Source: a virus. From it: DNA of 54,800 nt. This document shows positions 39,015 through 48,505 of the stretch, piece by piece; the stretch's first letter is position 1, and every line of letters starts with the position of its first letter. Under the pieces are notes generated by a model. It did not search any database. It saw only the letters and a list, made by a program, of their open reading frames with translations, and was not told the origin of the DNA. The position numbers were made by a program, and so were the translations under genes. The stretch covers positions 1-54,800 of the IMG/VR virus record IMGVR_UViG_3300043410_001533; one strand, 5' to 3'.

Positions 39015-41069
39015 TTACTGGCCGAGAGAGCTTAAGGGAGAGGGCGCGGGACCGGCGGGCGGGTTAGCCATGCCGGTAAGCTCAATCTTCGGTGCCCGGG
39101 TGGGGGCCATAGTGTCCTCAGGATACTGATTCTTGGGGTCTCGGGCGGCGGCAAGACCACCGGCGAGGGTCGCACCCCCAGTAGTGACACGACTCGAAGT
39201 GAGCAATGACTGCTCCTGCTGTTTCAGCGACTGCATAATGCTGTCGATCACCGTGTCCACCTTGGCGGTCGGCGTCAGGAGCTTCTCGGTGACGGGCTGG
39301 GCCACACGGGGCGGCATGCCAATCAGGTTCGGGAACTGGGCGCGGAGTGCTTCCCCAGCGGCCGAGAAGGGGCGACCGGCCATCAGGTTCGCGGCGGCAC
39401 CCACCCCACCCGCACCTTGGTCGAGGTCGGTGTCCAGTGGTGTGCGGCGGAATCCGGACTTCTCGGTCTGGAGCATCGTGCGCTCTTGGAGCAGTCGGTC
39501 CTTAAACTCGTCAAAGGCGGCATCGTCGCGGAATGCGCGGCGGAGCTTTTGCTCGGCGTCACGTGACAAGATCGACTTCATGGGGTCGGCGGCGGGTCCG
39601 GCAGTGCGGAGCTTCTCCAGCATCGCTTGCGAGATACCAGCGCGGAAAGCGTCGTACTCGGACGGGGAGTCCTTGAAGCGGTCGATAAGCTTGCGCATAT
39701 CCAGCTCGGGGAGTGTGTAGATACGCTGGCCTTCTTTCATTGCCGTTAACAGCTCGGAGTCACCGGCAAAGGCTTGCCGTGCGATGCGGTACTCGGGTGA
39801 TGCACTCTCCATGTCGGCGAGGAGTCGCTTTTTCATGTCAAGGAGCACTCCGGCTTGACCGCCTTTGCCTTCGCGCATCGCGCCTTCGATCATGTCGTCC
39901 AGCGCGATCTTGGTCTCGTGCAAGGCACGCAGGGTGTTTTTGGGATCCGAGATATCTAACGCCTTGTCTTCCATGCGCTTCGCGCCGATCTTCATCGCCT
40001 CCTTGAACGAGGGCAGGTTGCGGAGTTTCGCGATGTCAGGTGCGGTAGCTGGGCTGAAGCTCGGGGCACTCGCCCAAGCCGCCTTGTACAGGGGGTCGGC
40101 TTCGTCCGCACGCTTTTTGATCAGGTCGAGCACGTCCGTGTAGAAGTCCTTGGAGCCGGACATCAGGGTGCGGAGGTCCTCGGATACGCGGGGCACTCGC
40201 TCCATCTCGCGGCCAGCGAGTTCAGCCTTGCCCATAATACGAGCGGGGGATGGCGCGGCGGTAGCGCGACGCAAAAGCGCGGCAGTGTTCTCGCCGAGGT
40301 CAGCCAGCGTAATCTCGCCACGGGACATCGCTTGCATCTTGGCCAGAGCTTGGTCGGGCGTCATCCCATCCTTCTCCAGTGCCTTCACGATCGCAATATC
40401 GGCCGCCTTGTTCGCGTCACCGAAACCCATCGCGGACTTGATCTTGTTAAATGCGGGCATCACGGCGTACTTACCCAGCAGTCCCATAGCGCCAGTAGTG
40501 ACAGCGCCAGCGGCACCACCACGGAGTGCCTCACCACCCCACTCGGCGGGTTCTTTCTCGGACGTACCAACAGCTGTGGCGGCACCAGACCCAGCACCAT
40601 AACCCATCATGCGGGGAATGCTTGGGGCCTTGCCGAAAAGCAGATTCGCCAGCTTTGGACCTACCGCCTTGGTGACCTGTGGGATCGCGCCAGCACCAGC
40701 GGTAAACACAGCGGGAACCAGTGCGCCACCGAGTTCAGATGCCATCGCAGTGCGGGGATTCTCCTCGGCGTATTTGCGCAAGCCCTCACGCTCGGCCTTT
40801 ACGAGGTCCTCGTAGCTCTGGTCGCCTTTGAGCGAACGCATCTTGGCGATAGCTTCATCGGAGAAGCCCATGGTAAGGCCTTGGAGTGCCTGACCTGCCG
40901 CACCGGGCAAAAATGCCTCAGGACGAGCGGCCTGTGGGCGTGCTGGCGCGGCGGGAGCTGGGGACTCGGGTGTTCCGGCCTTGGTTAGCGTAAATTTGCG
41001 AATCGTGGCCTCAGGCGTACCATCGGGGAATTCATAAATCGTGCCGTTAATTACTCGCTCGATGGTCAT
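39015..41069 (-). CDS. Large internal/ejection-type virion protein
   Basis: A 684-residue protein, Ala/Gly-rich and helical. Residues about 95-190 include hydrophobic stretches (ELGGALVPAVFTAGAGAIP, MGYGAGSGAATAVG, GGAAGAVTTGAMGLLG) that could insert into the host membrane. Residues about 290-560 form long helices (DLIKKRADEADPLYKAAW). Such proteins in short-tailed phages are packed in the head and ejected to form a DNA conduit. It starts inside the upstream gene's stop (TAATG). Family name not assigned; role from composition and position. Confidence 0.7.
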   Translation of the reverse strand: MTIERVINGTIYEFPDGTPEATIRKFTLTKAGTPESPAPAAPARPQAARPEAFLPGAAGQALQGLTMGFSDEAIAKMRSLKGDQSYEDLVKAEREGLRKYAEENPRTAMASELGGALVPAVFTAGAGAIPQVTKAVGPKLANLLFGKAPSIPRMMGYGAGSGAATAVGTSEKEPAEWGGEALRGGAAGAVTTGAMGLLGKYAVMPAFNKIKSAMGFGDANKAADIAIVKALEKDGMTPDQALAKMQAMSRGEITLADLGENTAALLRRATAAPSPARIMGKAELAGREMERVPRVSEDLRTLMSGSKDFYTDVLDLIKKRADEADPLYKAAWASAPSFSPATAPDIAKLRNLPSFKEAMKIGAKRMEDKALDISDPKNTLRALHETKIALDDMIEGAMREGKGGQAGVLLDMKKRLLADMESASPEYRIARQAFAGDSELLTAMKEGQRIYTLPELDMRKLIDRFKDSPSEYDAFRAGISQAMLEKLRTAGPAADPMKSILSRDAEQKLRRAFRDDAAFDEFKDRLLQERTMLQTEKSGFRRTPLDTDLDQGAGGVGAAANLMAGRPFSAAGEALRAQFPNLIGMPPRVAQPVTEKLLTPTAKVDTVIDSIMQSLKQQEQSLLTSSRVTTGGATLAGGLAAARDPKNQYPEDTMAPTRAPKIELTGMANPPAGPAPSPLSSLGQ

Positions 41070-42685
41070 TATTGAGTCTCCCGTCCTTGGCTGTCAACAC
41101 GCACTCGTGGCATGCTGAAGTATTGCTGGTAAGTCATGCGGTTCGGGTTGATCGTCACGCGACCCTTTTCATCACGCACTGTGATGGGGTTCGAATCCAA
41201 GTACTTGCGCCACTGAGCCTCAGCGTAAGGAGTGATCGCACCATTCACGGCGGCGTAGTCGGCCATGAACTTGTTGAAGTCCTTATCGCGCTCACGCTGA
41301 GCGAGCTTGAACTTGATGAGGGTCTCGTTGGTCGAAGGCTCTTTGTCGGAGCTGAACGTACCCAACTGCATCATCTTCACGTCCAAGTTCGACACATTGG
41401 AATCGCCGGGAATGCGATTCTGCTTCGCCGCCAGTGCCGCCAGCGAGTCGAACTCGTTGATCTTGGCACGGTCGCCGGAAGTGAGCTTGGCCAGCTCGCC
41501 GATACCGAGGCCCATGCCGTAAGTGTAGCCGGTGCTGATCTCGGAGTTGAGCTTCAGGGCACGCTGGAGGTCGCGAATGTCGTCGTCAATTCCGGAGGTG
41601 AAGGGTGAGATCTTCTCGCGAATGTATCTACTGGACTCGTTCAGATCGTGCTCACGTTTCTTGGCGGCTTCGAGCTTATTGAGTCCCGCATAGGAAGTCT
41701 TGGGATCGATCGGCACACCCACGTCGATGGCTTTAGCGGCCACCGCATTGAAATCGCCTTGGCGGATGTGATCGTCGATCTCTTGCTTCGTGCGGGTAGT
41801 CTGGGCGACCTGCTGAGCAATAGTGGCACGCTTACCCTGCTGTTCGAGAGACACATTCGTGTCCACGATCTTCTGCGCACGGGCGAGGTCCTTGGGATTG
41901 AGCGGGTCTCCACCGAATGTCTGCAAGGCGTCGGCCACGAGCTTGTTCTCTTTACGGAATGCATCGCGCTGAGCTTCCTGCTGAGCCTGAGCCAACTGCG
42001 CGGGATCGTTGAGGTTCAGGTTAAGACGAGTGGCGATATCTCGCAAGCCCTTGGTGTCCTCGTACATCTTGAACTTCGCCGAGAAAGTTGGATCGGTCAG
42101 CGAGATGTTATTTTGAGCCGCGAACAGCTTCATCTCGGGTGTCGCTTTATCGACGGCCAGCAATTCCTTAATACGTGAGATACCCTCGGGTGAGCGTGGG
42201 TCCACACCCTCAGACTGCACTTGTTGCTGGTATGCGGTGAGCTTCGGCGTGAGCTTCGACACCACATTCAAGCCAAGGCGTGCGGCTTCTTTTTCCTCGT
42301 CCACTGCTTTAAGCGCGAGTTCGTAGCGCATCTTGGCCAGTTGTGCGTTGCGGTCGGCTTCGGCTTCTTGTGCCTTGCCATAAGCACCGACGGCCGTGCC
42401 GAGTGACTCACCAAAAGAGCCAGTACGGGTGGGGGCGAGGAAGCCTTGAGCGAGTGCGAGGTAAGTGGGGTCGATGCGGCCCTTGCGGTCCTGCAACGCT
42501 TGCTTCATCGTCTCGCGTGCGGCGTCTACCTCAGCTTTTGCGGCTTTGTAAGCTTCGGTGTCGGCACCCATCGCCTGACGGCCGAGAGCCGAGAGCGACA
42601 CGCTCCCGATCTTCTCGGGGTCGATCTTGAGCATCTGCGCGAGCAGTGGGCTGTAGCCGCTTGTGTCTTCTGCAGTGTCTGCCAT
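41069..42685 (-). CDS. Internal virion protein, helical
   Basis: A 538-residue protein of mostly long charged helices (AYKAAKAEVDAARETMKQAL, YELALKAVDEEKEAARLGLN). No enzymatic motif. It lies between two other internal-protein-like genes, overlapping both neighbours' boundaries closely. Probably an ejection or core protein; the C-terminus (TVRDEKGRVTINPNRMTY) is more compact and could be an interaction domain. Confidence 0.65.
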   Translation of the reverse strand: MADTAEDTSGYSPLLAQMLKIDPEKIGSVSLSALGRQAMGADTEAYKAAKAEVDAARETMKQALQDRKGRIDPTYLALAQGFLAPTRTGSFGESLGTAVGAYGKAQEAEADRNAQLAKMRYELALKAVDEEKEAARLGLNVVSKLTPKLTAYQQQVQSEGVDPRSPEGISRIKELLAVDKATPEMKLFAAQNNISLTDPTFSAKFKMYEDTKGLRDIATRLNLNLNDPAQLAQAQQEAQRDAFRKENKLVADALQTFGGDPLNPKDLARAQKIVDTNVSLEQQGKRATIAQQVAQTTRTKQEIDDHIRQGDFNAVAAKAIDVGVPIDPKTSYAGLNKLEAAKKREHDLNESSRYIREKISPFTSGIDDDIRDLQRALKLNSEISTGYTYGMGLGIGELAKLTSGDRAKINEFDSLAALAAKQNRIPGDSNVSNLDVKMMQLGTFSSDKEPSTNETLIKFKLAQRERDKDFNKFMADYAAVNGAITPYAEAQWRKYLDSNPITVRDEKGRVTINPNRMTYQQYFSMPRVRVDSQGRETQ

Positions 42686-42697
42686 TGTGGACCCCTA

Positions 42698-43672
42698 TTA
42701 TGGATAATCAACGGTATCGTTACCGTAGTTCGACGTATCAGTATTCGATGTGTCGAAATTAAAATCCGGACTGTTAAAGATATTACTTAATGATGTGCCA
42801 AGTGAGCTGATTGCGTTGCCGAATCCGGCGGCCGCACTTGTACCACCAGTACCGGAGGCAAAGAGTGACCCGAGGCCCGCGATCTGCGCCAATGGTGACG
42901 TAGAATAAGCACCGGGGATCGGAGCGTTAGCTTCCTCGGACACAGTGCTTGGTACTTTAACATTCGAAAACACATTGGCCGCGCCGGTGGCGGCGGCAAG
43001 TGGGGCCATGATTTCGGTCTGCGCGAGCTTCTGCTCTTCACCACCGAGATTGTATAAACGCTCGAGTTCTTTAAGCTTAGCATCCAACTCGGTCGTAGCG
43101 AGACCTTTCTCAGTCTCTGCCGCTTGGCGATACAAGCCCGCTTGATCCATTGCGGCCTTCAATGCGCTATCGTAACCGGACGAAAGTGCTTTAGTCTGTG
43201 CGCCGAGCAGGTTCGCTTGTACGTCAGCACCCATTTGCCCCATAGCATCGTACATGCGCTTACCGCCTGTGCCGCCAGTACCGGCGAATGCGCCCTTAAG
43301 AGAGGGAATCAGTGAACGCTGAAGGCTTTGCTGTTGTAGACGCTCCATCTCGTTCACTACACTGGAGGTGTAGGGATTCATGAAGCCCTGAATCATGTCA
43401 GGCGTGACGCCTGCGGCGGCAAGGCGCGCGGCATCTTGGGCTTCACCGAGCATGCCTTCGTAGCCACTCAAACCGCCAGCCTTAGCAGTATCCAGCACAC
43501 CAGTCTGAAGCTCCGACATGGGAGCGACTAGGTCCGCGCCGGTTTTGCCGAGCAGTTCAGTGCCGGGGGCGGCAAGGCTTTCGAGGTACTGGTTGTACCA
43601 GTCGGGGCCTTTAGTCTCTACCTCTTTGGTAGTCGTGATATTCGGTAGAGGATCACCTTGGAGGATGCTCAT
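42698..43672 (-). CDS. Virion protein, Gly/Ala-rich C-terminus
   Basis: A 324-residue protein, N-terminal helical (TKGPDWYNQYLESLAAPG, YEGMLGEAQDAARLAAAG), central RSLIPSLKGAFAGTGGTGGK, and a Gly/Ser/Asn-rich C-terminal tail. The pattern recurs in ejection-type or tail-adjacent proteins of podoviruses. It overlaps the 1524-residue gene by 4 bases (ATGA). Confidence 0.65.
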   Translation of the reverse strand: MSILQGDPLPNITTTKEVETKGPDWYNQYLESLAAPGTELLGKTGADLVAPMSELQTGVLDTAKAGGLSGYEGMLGEAQDAARLAAAGVTPDMIQGFMNPYTSSVVNEMERLQQQSLQRSLIPSLKGAFAGTGGTGGKRMYDAMGQMGADVQANLLGAQTKALSSGYDSALKAAMDQAGLYRQAAETEKGLATTELDAKLKELERLYNLGGEEQKLAQTEIMAPLAAATGAANVFSNVKVPSTVSEEANAPIPGAYSTSPLAQIAGLGSLFASGTGGTSAAAGFGNAISSLGTSLSNIFNSPDFNFDTSNTDTSNYGNDTVDYP

Positions 43673-46600
43673 AATACACCTTTCAGATATGCCAAGGGCG
43701 ACTTAGCCTTTGGGGGAATTGATTTAAGGGAGCCGCCACGCTTGTGCTTGCGGATTGCTTCCCGCATAGCGTCCAGCTTCTTGGCACCCTCTTTGTTTGA
43801 GCCGTCGCCCAGTGCCGCCACGATCTCCGCGTCGAACACGTATTCACCGTCTGCGAGCTTGGCCGGGATAAGGTCGTCCTGACCGCCGCCCGCGCCCTGT
43901 ACGTAGTGAGATCCTTTGTGGGGTACATCGCCGCCTGACGCCGCCATGAGTGGTGAAGCCATTATTTTACCACCGTCGGCATGGTTTTGTACAGTCCCCC
44001 CATTCATGAACGGTTCGAGGACCTTGGAGTAGGAAGGTTCCGTGCCGTAGGCGTAGTAATCGGCCTCGGGGGTCTTGGGCTGGTCTTCCAGTCCTGATGC
44101 GCGGCGCAGGGCCGACAGTGCTTGTGCTTCTTGGAACATAGGTGTACTCTCGGGCAGTAATGCGCCCAGTCCGGCAAGGGGCGCGATGTTACGGAATCGA
44201 CCACCGAGCCACGTCTCGGCGATGTCGTGATCTTTGGCGGCGTAGGCGGGTTCGTTGAGGGCAACTCCGGCCATCATCCAAGGGAGGACCTTCTTGGTCA
44301 CTGGCGTCTTGGTAGTCGGCGTGGTCTTTGTAACCTTACTAGGGTCCACTATATCGCCTGTATTAATGTCGATGACGGTAGAACCAATCTGAACCAGATC
44401 TTTGTTGATCACGGTGACGGGGCCATCCACACTTGTTACTTCACCAGTGTCGGTGTTAGTGTTGATAGTTACTGTTGTACCAGTATTGGTATCGGTCACC
44501 GTGTTCGTAGTGGTATTAGTATTGGTATCGACGGTCGTATTAGTGTCAATGCCAGTGTTGTTATTAGTATTAGTAGTCGTGGTAACGCCAGTATTTGTGT
44601 CGGTGGTAACAGTCGTATTGGTGTTAGTATTGGTGTTAGTGGTGGTCATAGTCGTTGTGTTCGTGTTAGTATCGACTGTCGTATTCGTAGATATGCCAGT
44701 GTTGGTGTTAGTGCTCGTATTGGTGTTAGTGTCCGTACCGGTGTTAGTGTTAGTGTTAGTGTTAGTGTTAGTGTTAGTACCGGTGTTTGTATTCGTACCA
44801 GTATTAGTATTAGTACCGGTGTTCGTATTCGTACCAGTATTAGTGTCCGTACCGGTGTTAGTGTTAGTGTTAGTATTAGTACCGGTGTTCGTATTCGTAC
44901 CAGTATTAGTATTAGTATTAGTACCGGTGTTCGTATTCGTACCAGTATTAGTGTCCGTACCGGTGTTAGTGTTAGTGTTAGTATTAGTGTCCGTACCGGT
45001 GTTAGTGTTAGTGTTAGTATTAGTACCTGTCGTAGTCGCTGTACCAGTGTTAGTGTTAGTACCTGTCGTAGTCGCTGTACCAGTGGTAGCATTGGATACA
45101 GCGGTAGTTGCGGCATTGGAAGCCGTGGTTACATCAGCACCGGCGGCTATAGCGGCATTGGCGGCAGTTGCGGCTGTAACGTTCACATTGGCACCGGTAT
45201 TATTCGCGGCGGCCACTACTGAGGAGATTGTGCTGTCTACGTTAGCGCCATTACTGATCGCATTGCTCACCGAAGTATCTACGGCTTGAGTGGTGTTGCC
45301 GGTCGATTCGAAGATCGAGGCGAAATCGGTCGCCGCTGATGTGTCAGCTCCAGTGGTCGTAGTGTCACTACCTGTAACTTCAGTGACCGAGGTGTCCACA
45401 CCCTTAGTGGCCCCAGTCGTTCCGGTTCCGGTGCCGGTGTCGCTGATCTTGGTAATGGTTTCGGGGCGGAATGTGCCGTCGGTAGATGTCAGACCTTGCT
45501 CAGCAAAAGCATTTTTCAGCTCGGTGTTCACGTTCGCACTACCATGAGAAGTGCCACTAATACCTGAAATCGTACCGGATGCTTTAGCACCCGTAAAGCC
45601 GCCGACCACCGACTTAGACAATGCAGTGTTGAGATCGTCACCAGTCGCCAGTGCAATAGCGAATTCTTCCCAGCTCTCCTCAGGGAATTCTTTACCAGCA
45701 CCAGCGACGACTTTACCGCTGAATTTCTCCAAGGCCTTTTCGTAGGATTTGATAAGTGCTGTGTCCACCAGTCCAGCAGTACCCATCGTGATCGCACCTG
45801 CAATAATACCATTGCGCTCTGCGATCTTCTCAGCTTGCTCGGGCGGAGTACCTTTTGCGATCTCGTCGTTGAATGTCTGGCGGTTGTTGGAACCCATGGA
45901 TTCCAGAGCATTGGCACTCATATCAGTGAGGAGGCCGAGCATCTTGCCGCCGTATTTGAATGCCGCGCCACCGAGCAACATTGGTAGTGCCTCTTGACCC
46001 ACTTCTTTTGCGGCGGCGACCACCACCAACGGTTGGTCTTTAATCGCTTTAAGCGCGGCGGCGAGTTTCCCGGTGTAGGCTTCCTCCGCCTGCACTTTGT
46101 CCCAGAAATTTTGGTTCGCCTCGGTTACACCGGGGATCTCAGTCTCTTTACCAAGCTTTTCGAGGCTCATACCTAACTGTACCAGCGCATTGTAGCGACC
46201 AACCAGTCCCGTTTGGCTTGCCGCAGTACCAATGTCCGCAATCTGCTCACCAAGTAGCCCAGAAGTGGTCGAGATCAACTGCTTGATCGTATCCGCTTGT
46301 GGACCTTCGAGTGTGTTAGCCCACTTGGACAGGTCCGCAAGTGCGTTATCGATATTGGACACTTCGGTCTTAGTCTCGGTATCAGTGCCGCGATTTCCGA
46401 CTCCGGCGATGTCTACTTTGAACGGACTAGTGTACTTACTATTCTCGTACGATTCGGCCGCGCTGTAAGTCGAGTTTCCAGTGAGCACGTCAGCCAGAGT
46501 CGCGGCTTTGAGCACACCAGTGCCATTCGCAGTGAATTTATCGTAATTCGTCAGGAATTTAGTCTGCTCGGCATCCGTGAGCTGGTCCACACTGGTCTTG

Positions 46601-48243
46601 CCAAGGGACTTAACATACTCGTTCACGAGCTTCGCATCGACTGCTTGCTTCTCGTCAGCGGGCAAATCGCCGGTCGCTTTATTTACGATGTAGGTCTTGC
46701 CGCCAACAGTGAAGGAGTCATTACCCTTCGCAATCGCGAGAGCGGCGGCCTCATCCAGTGAATTCACATCTGCATTGTCGAGATTCAGAGTGTTCTTTGC
46801 ACGGTTGTCGGTGACTTGTGTATTAGTTGTGGTTCCGACCACGGTGCTCGCGGCGTCGAGCGCGTCAGCGTCGGTAGCACCGGCATTTTTAGCTTGCACG
46901 AATGCGTCAGCACCGCTAGTCACGCTTGTAGCCACAGACTTGGCAATGTTAGCATTGGCGAGATTATCAGCCGCTTTGATCGTGTTGTTCAGCCCAGCCG
47001 CCGCATTAATGATGGCGACTTCATTGCCCGAATTCAGGGCGTTGACAAGGTTCAAAGCCGCGCCAGCGGTCTTAGTGTCAGCACTATTGGTCAGCGTTCC
47101 GAGCGAGTTTAACGCCCCGGCGTAATTACCAGCCGCCACATTAGTCGCGACATTATAAGCATTGCCAGCGTCAGCGAGCGAGATTGTGTCGGTGAGCATC
47201 GTGCTACCGGCCATTTTGCCTACGGTATCATTTTGCAACAGCGACATTGCAAGTGCACCCATGTCGCCTTGATCGATTGCTTTGGTGACTCGCAAAGCAG
47301 TGGCGGCATCATTGAACCCAGCTACACCCGCGAGGCTGGCGAGACCGCCGAGCACGTCGCCTTGATCGATCGCAATCGCGGCATTGGCGGCCATGGCGAA
47401 CGGAGCGACACCGGGGATAAATTGTGCAATAGCCAATAGTGGTGCATAATCGCCCACATCACTACTGGAAGCTCCAGTGGTGTAAAAGATAGGACGGCCT
47501 TGCTCATCAAACGCCGCACGAAATGCGGTATTGCCAGAACCTGCGTAAGTCCCTGAGAATGCATTACCCGTGCCGCGCTCGCCATAGTCATTAATCAACA
47601 CTTCACCAGTGTTTTTATTAATGATCTGAGTGACGGTTTGATCGGGTACAGTTTCAGTCCCACTCTCGGTCTCGTATGTATAACCGGGTATTACTGAAGT
47701 CTTTTGGCCGACTTGCGAGATGTCAGTGACGCCTGATGCCACCAGATTCTTAGCCATCGCCTCCGCATTGGCGGCGGCGGATCCGAAGCCTTCACCCGTC
47801 CACTTGGAAGTCGTCCCCTGTGCGAGAATTTGGTCTTTGACTTTATTCACGTCATCGGCGGCCAGATTGTAGGTCTGCCCAGCGAATTGAGCCGCAATAG
47901 TGTTGGCGGCAGGTGTGGTGGATTGTGTGGTGGCTCCAGTGGTCGCCTTTGCAAGTGCACCGGTGGTAGGCTCCACATAATCCGAGGCATCTTCAAGGAC
48001 TGTGCTTTTACCACCAGTAACAGAGGCTAGCGCACCTGTAGCAGGGGCATCGACTATGGGCTGAGTGTAAAGACTATAAGCTTGGGAAATCGTTGGTGCG
48101 CCAATACCTAGCGTGTTTAAATAGTCGATAGCCTGCTGTTGAACAGCGGCGGTATCTCCACCCGCAAGTCCAACGAATTCCCCATACGCGGCGGCGATAT
48201 CTTCGGGTGTGCTGGATGATGACAGGTATTCGTAAAGTGCCAT
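43669..48243 (-). CDS. Giant virion protein with Thr/Asn repeat and GG tags
   Basis: A 1524-residue protein. The N-terminal 1000 residues are Ala/Asn/Asp/Thr-rich helical sequence. About residues 1045-1255 are almost purely Thr/Asn/Gly/Asp repeats (TNTNTGTDTNTNT). The end has FMNGGTVQNHADGGKIMA, then VPHKGSHYVQGAGGGQDD, LADGEYVFDAEIVAALGDGS and GAKKLDAMREAIRKHKRGGS, the last group resembling the C-terminus of several aquatic phage proteins. A tail or ejection protein is likely. The repeat resembles a flexible tether. Confidence 0.75.
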   Translation of the reverse strand: MALYEYLSSSSTPEDIAAAYGEFVGLAGGDTAAVQQQAIDYLNTLGIGAPTISQAYSLYTQPIVDAPATGALASVTGGKSTVLEDASDYVEPTTGALAKATTGATTQSTTPAANTIAAQFAGQTYNLAADDVNKVKDQILAQGTTSKWTGEGFGSAAANAEAMAKNLVASGVTDISQVGQKTSVIPGYTYETESGTETVPDQTVTQIINKNTGEVLINDYGERGTGNAFSGTYAGSGNTAFRAAFDEQGRPIFYTTGASSSDVGDYAPLLAIAQFIPGVAPFAMAANAAIAIDQGDVLGGLASLAGVAGFNDAATALRVTKAIDQGDMGALAMSLLQNDTVGKMAGSTMLTDTISLADAGNAYNVATNVAAGNYAGALNSLGTLTNSADTKTAGAALNLVNALNSGNEVAIINAAAGLNNTIKAADNLANANIAKSVATSVTSGADAFVQAKNAGATDADALDAASTVVGTTTNTQVTDNRAKNTLNLDNADVNSLDEAAALAIAKGNDSFTVGGKTYIVNKATGDLPADEKQAVDAKLVNEYVKSLGKTSVDQLTDAEQTKFLTNYDKFTANGTGVLKAATLADVLTGNSTYSAAESYENSKYTSPFKVDIAGVGNRGTDTETKTEVSNIDNALADLSKWANTLEGPQADTIKQLISTTSGLLGEQIADIGTAASQTGLVGRYNALVQLGMSLEKLGKETEIPGVTEANQNFWDKVQAEEAYTGKLAAALKAIKDQPLVVVAAAKEVGQEALPMLLGGAAFKYGGKMLGLLTDMSANALESMGSNNRQTFNDEIAKGTPPEQAEKIAERNGIIAGAITMGTAGLVDTALIKSYEKALEKFSGKVVAGAGKEFPEESWEEFAIALATGDDLNTALSKSVVGGFTGAKASGTISGISGTSHGSANVNTELKNAFAEQGLTSTDGTFRPETITKISDTGTGTGTTGATKGVDTSVTEVTGSDTTTTGADTSAATDFASIFESTGNTTQAVDTSVSNAISNGANVDSTISSVVAAANNTGANVNVTAATAANAAIAAGADVTTASNAATTAVSNATTGTATTTGTNTNTGTATTTGTNTNTNTNTGTDTNTNTNTNTGTDTNTGTNTNTGTNTNTNTGTNTNTGTNTNTNTNTGTDTNTGTNTNTGTNTNTGTNTNTGTNTNTNTNTNTNTGTDTNTNTSTNTNTGISTNTTVDTNTNTTTMTTTNTNTNTNTTVTTDTNTGVTTTTNTNNNTGIDTNTTVDTNTNTTTNTVTDTNTGTTVTINTNTDTGEVTSVDGPVTVINKDLVQIGSTVIDINTGDIVDPSKVTKTTPTTKTPVTKKVLPWMMAGVALNEPAYAAKDHDIAETWLGGRFRNIAPLAGLGALLPESTPMFQEAQALSALRRASGLEDQPKTPEADYYAYGTEPSYSKVLEPFMNGGTVQNHADGGKIMASPLMAASGGDVPHKGSHYVQGAGGGQDDLIPAKLADGEYVFDAEIVAALGDGSNKEGAKKLDAMREAIRKHKRGGSLKSIPPKAKSPLAYLKGVL
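44480..45115 (-). repeat. Tandem (GTTAGT-type) repeat coding Thr-Asn
   Basis: On the plus strand, near-perfect runs of GTTAGT and GTGTTA with GTACCG and GTATTC interruptions; on the coding strand, ACTAACAC-type codons giving (TN)n with G and D insertions. Prone to slippage, so length may vary between strains. Confidence 0.9.
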
Positions 48244-48244
48244 A

Positions 48245-48505
48245 TTAATTCACCGCAGGGTTAACAGCGTTAACGAGTTGCTCGGCCCATTCTTGCCAGT
48301 CATCGAATTGGTAGGGTCCGGGAATGCCTTCGTTCGTGAAGACGTCAATCGCTTTTAATCCCGCCGCCCAGTCTTTCCAGTCTGTCGAGGCATCTGGGAT
48401 GGACAATTGCTGTGGAGCATAAAGTTCGCACATTAGGCAAGCCCATGACTCGAATGTGTGGTAACGAGGATCGTAGACCTGTGCGACGTTTAATGCTACA
48501 GACAT
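48245..48505 (-). CDS. Small hypothetical virion-region protein
   Basis: An 86-residue protein with a compact core (YHTFESWACLMCELYAPQQL, WKDWAAGLKAIDVFTNEG, YQFDDWQEWAEQLVNAVN). It overlaps the neighbour's start (TAATG). Small acidic Trp-rich proteins of this type are common in phage tail regions. Unknown role. Confidence 0.6.
   Translation of the reverse strand: MSVALNVAQVYDPRYHTFESWACLMCELYAPQQLSIPDASTDWKDWAAGLKAIDVFTNEGIPGPYQFDDWQEWAEQLVNAVNPAVN

Noticed and set aside
44480-45115. CRISPR-like array
   Set aside because: The repeats are contiguous 6-12 bp coding units without unique spacers.
44402-45289. A long plus-strand valine-rich frame
   Set aside because: It is the antisense reading of the Thr-Asn repeat; it has no ribosome site and only reflects the GTTAGT repeat.
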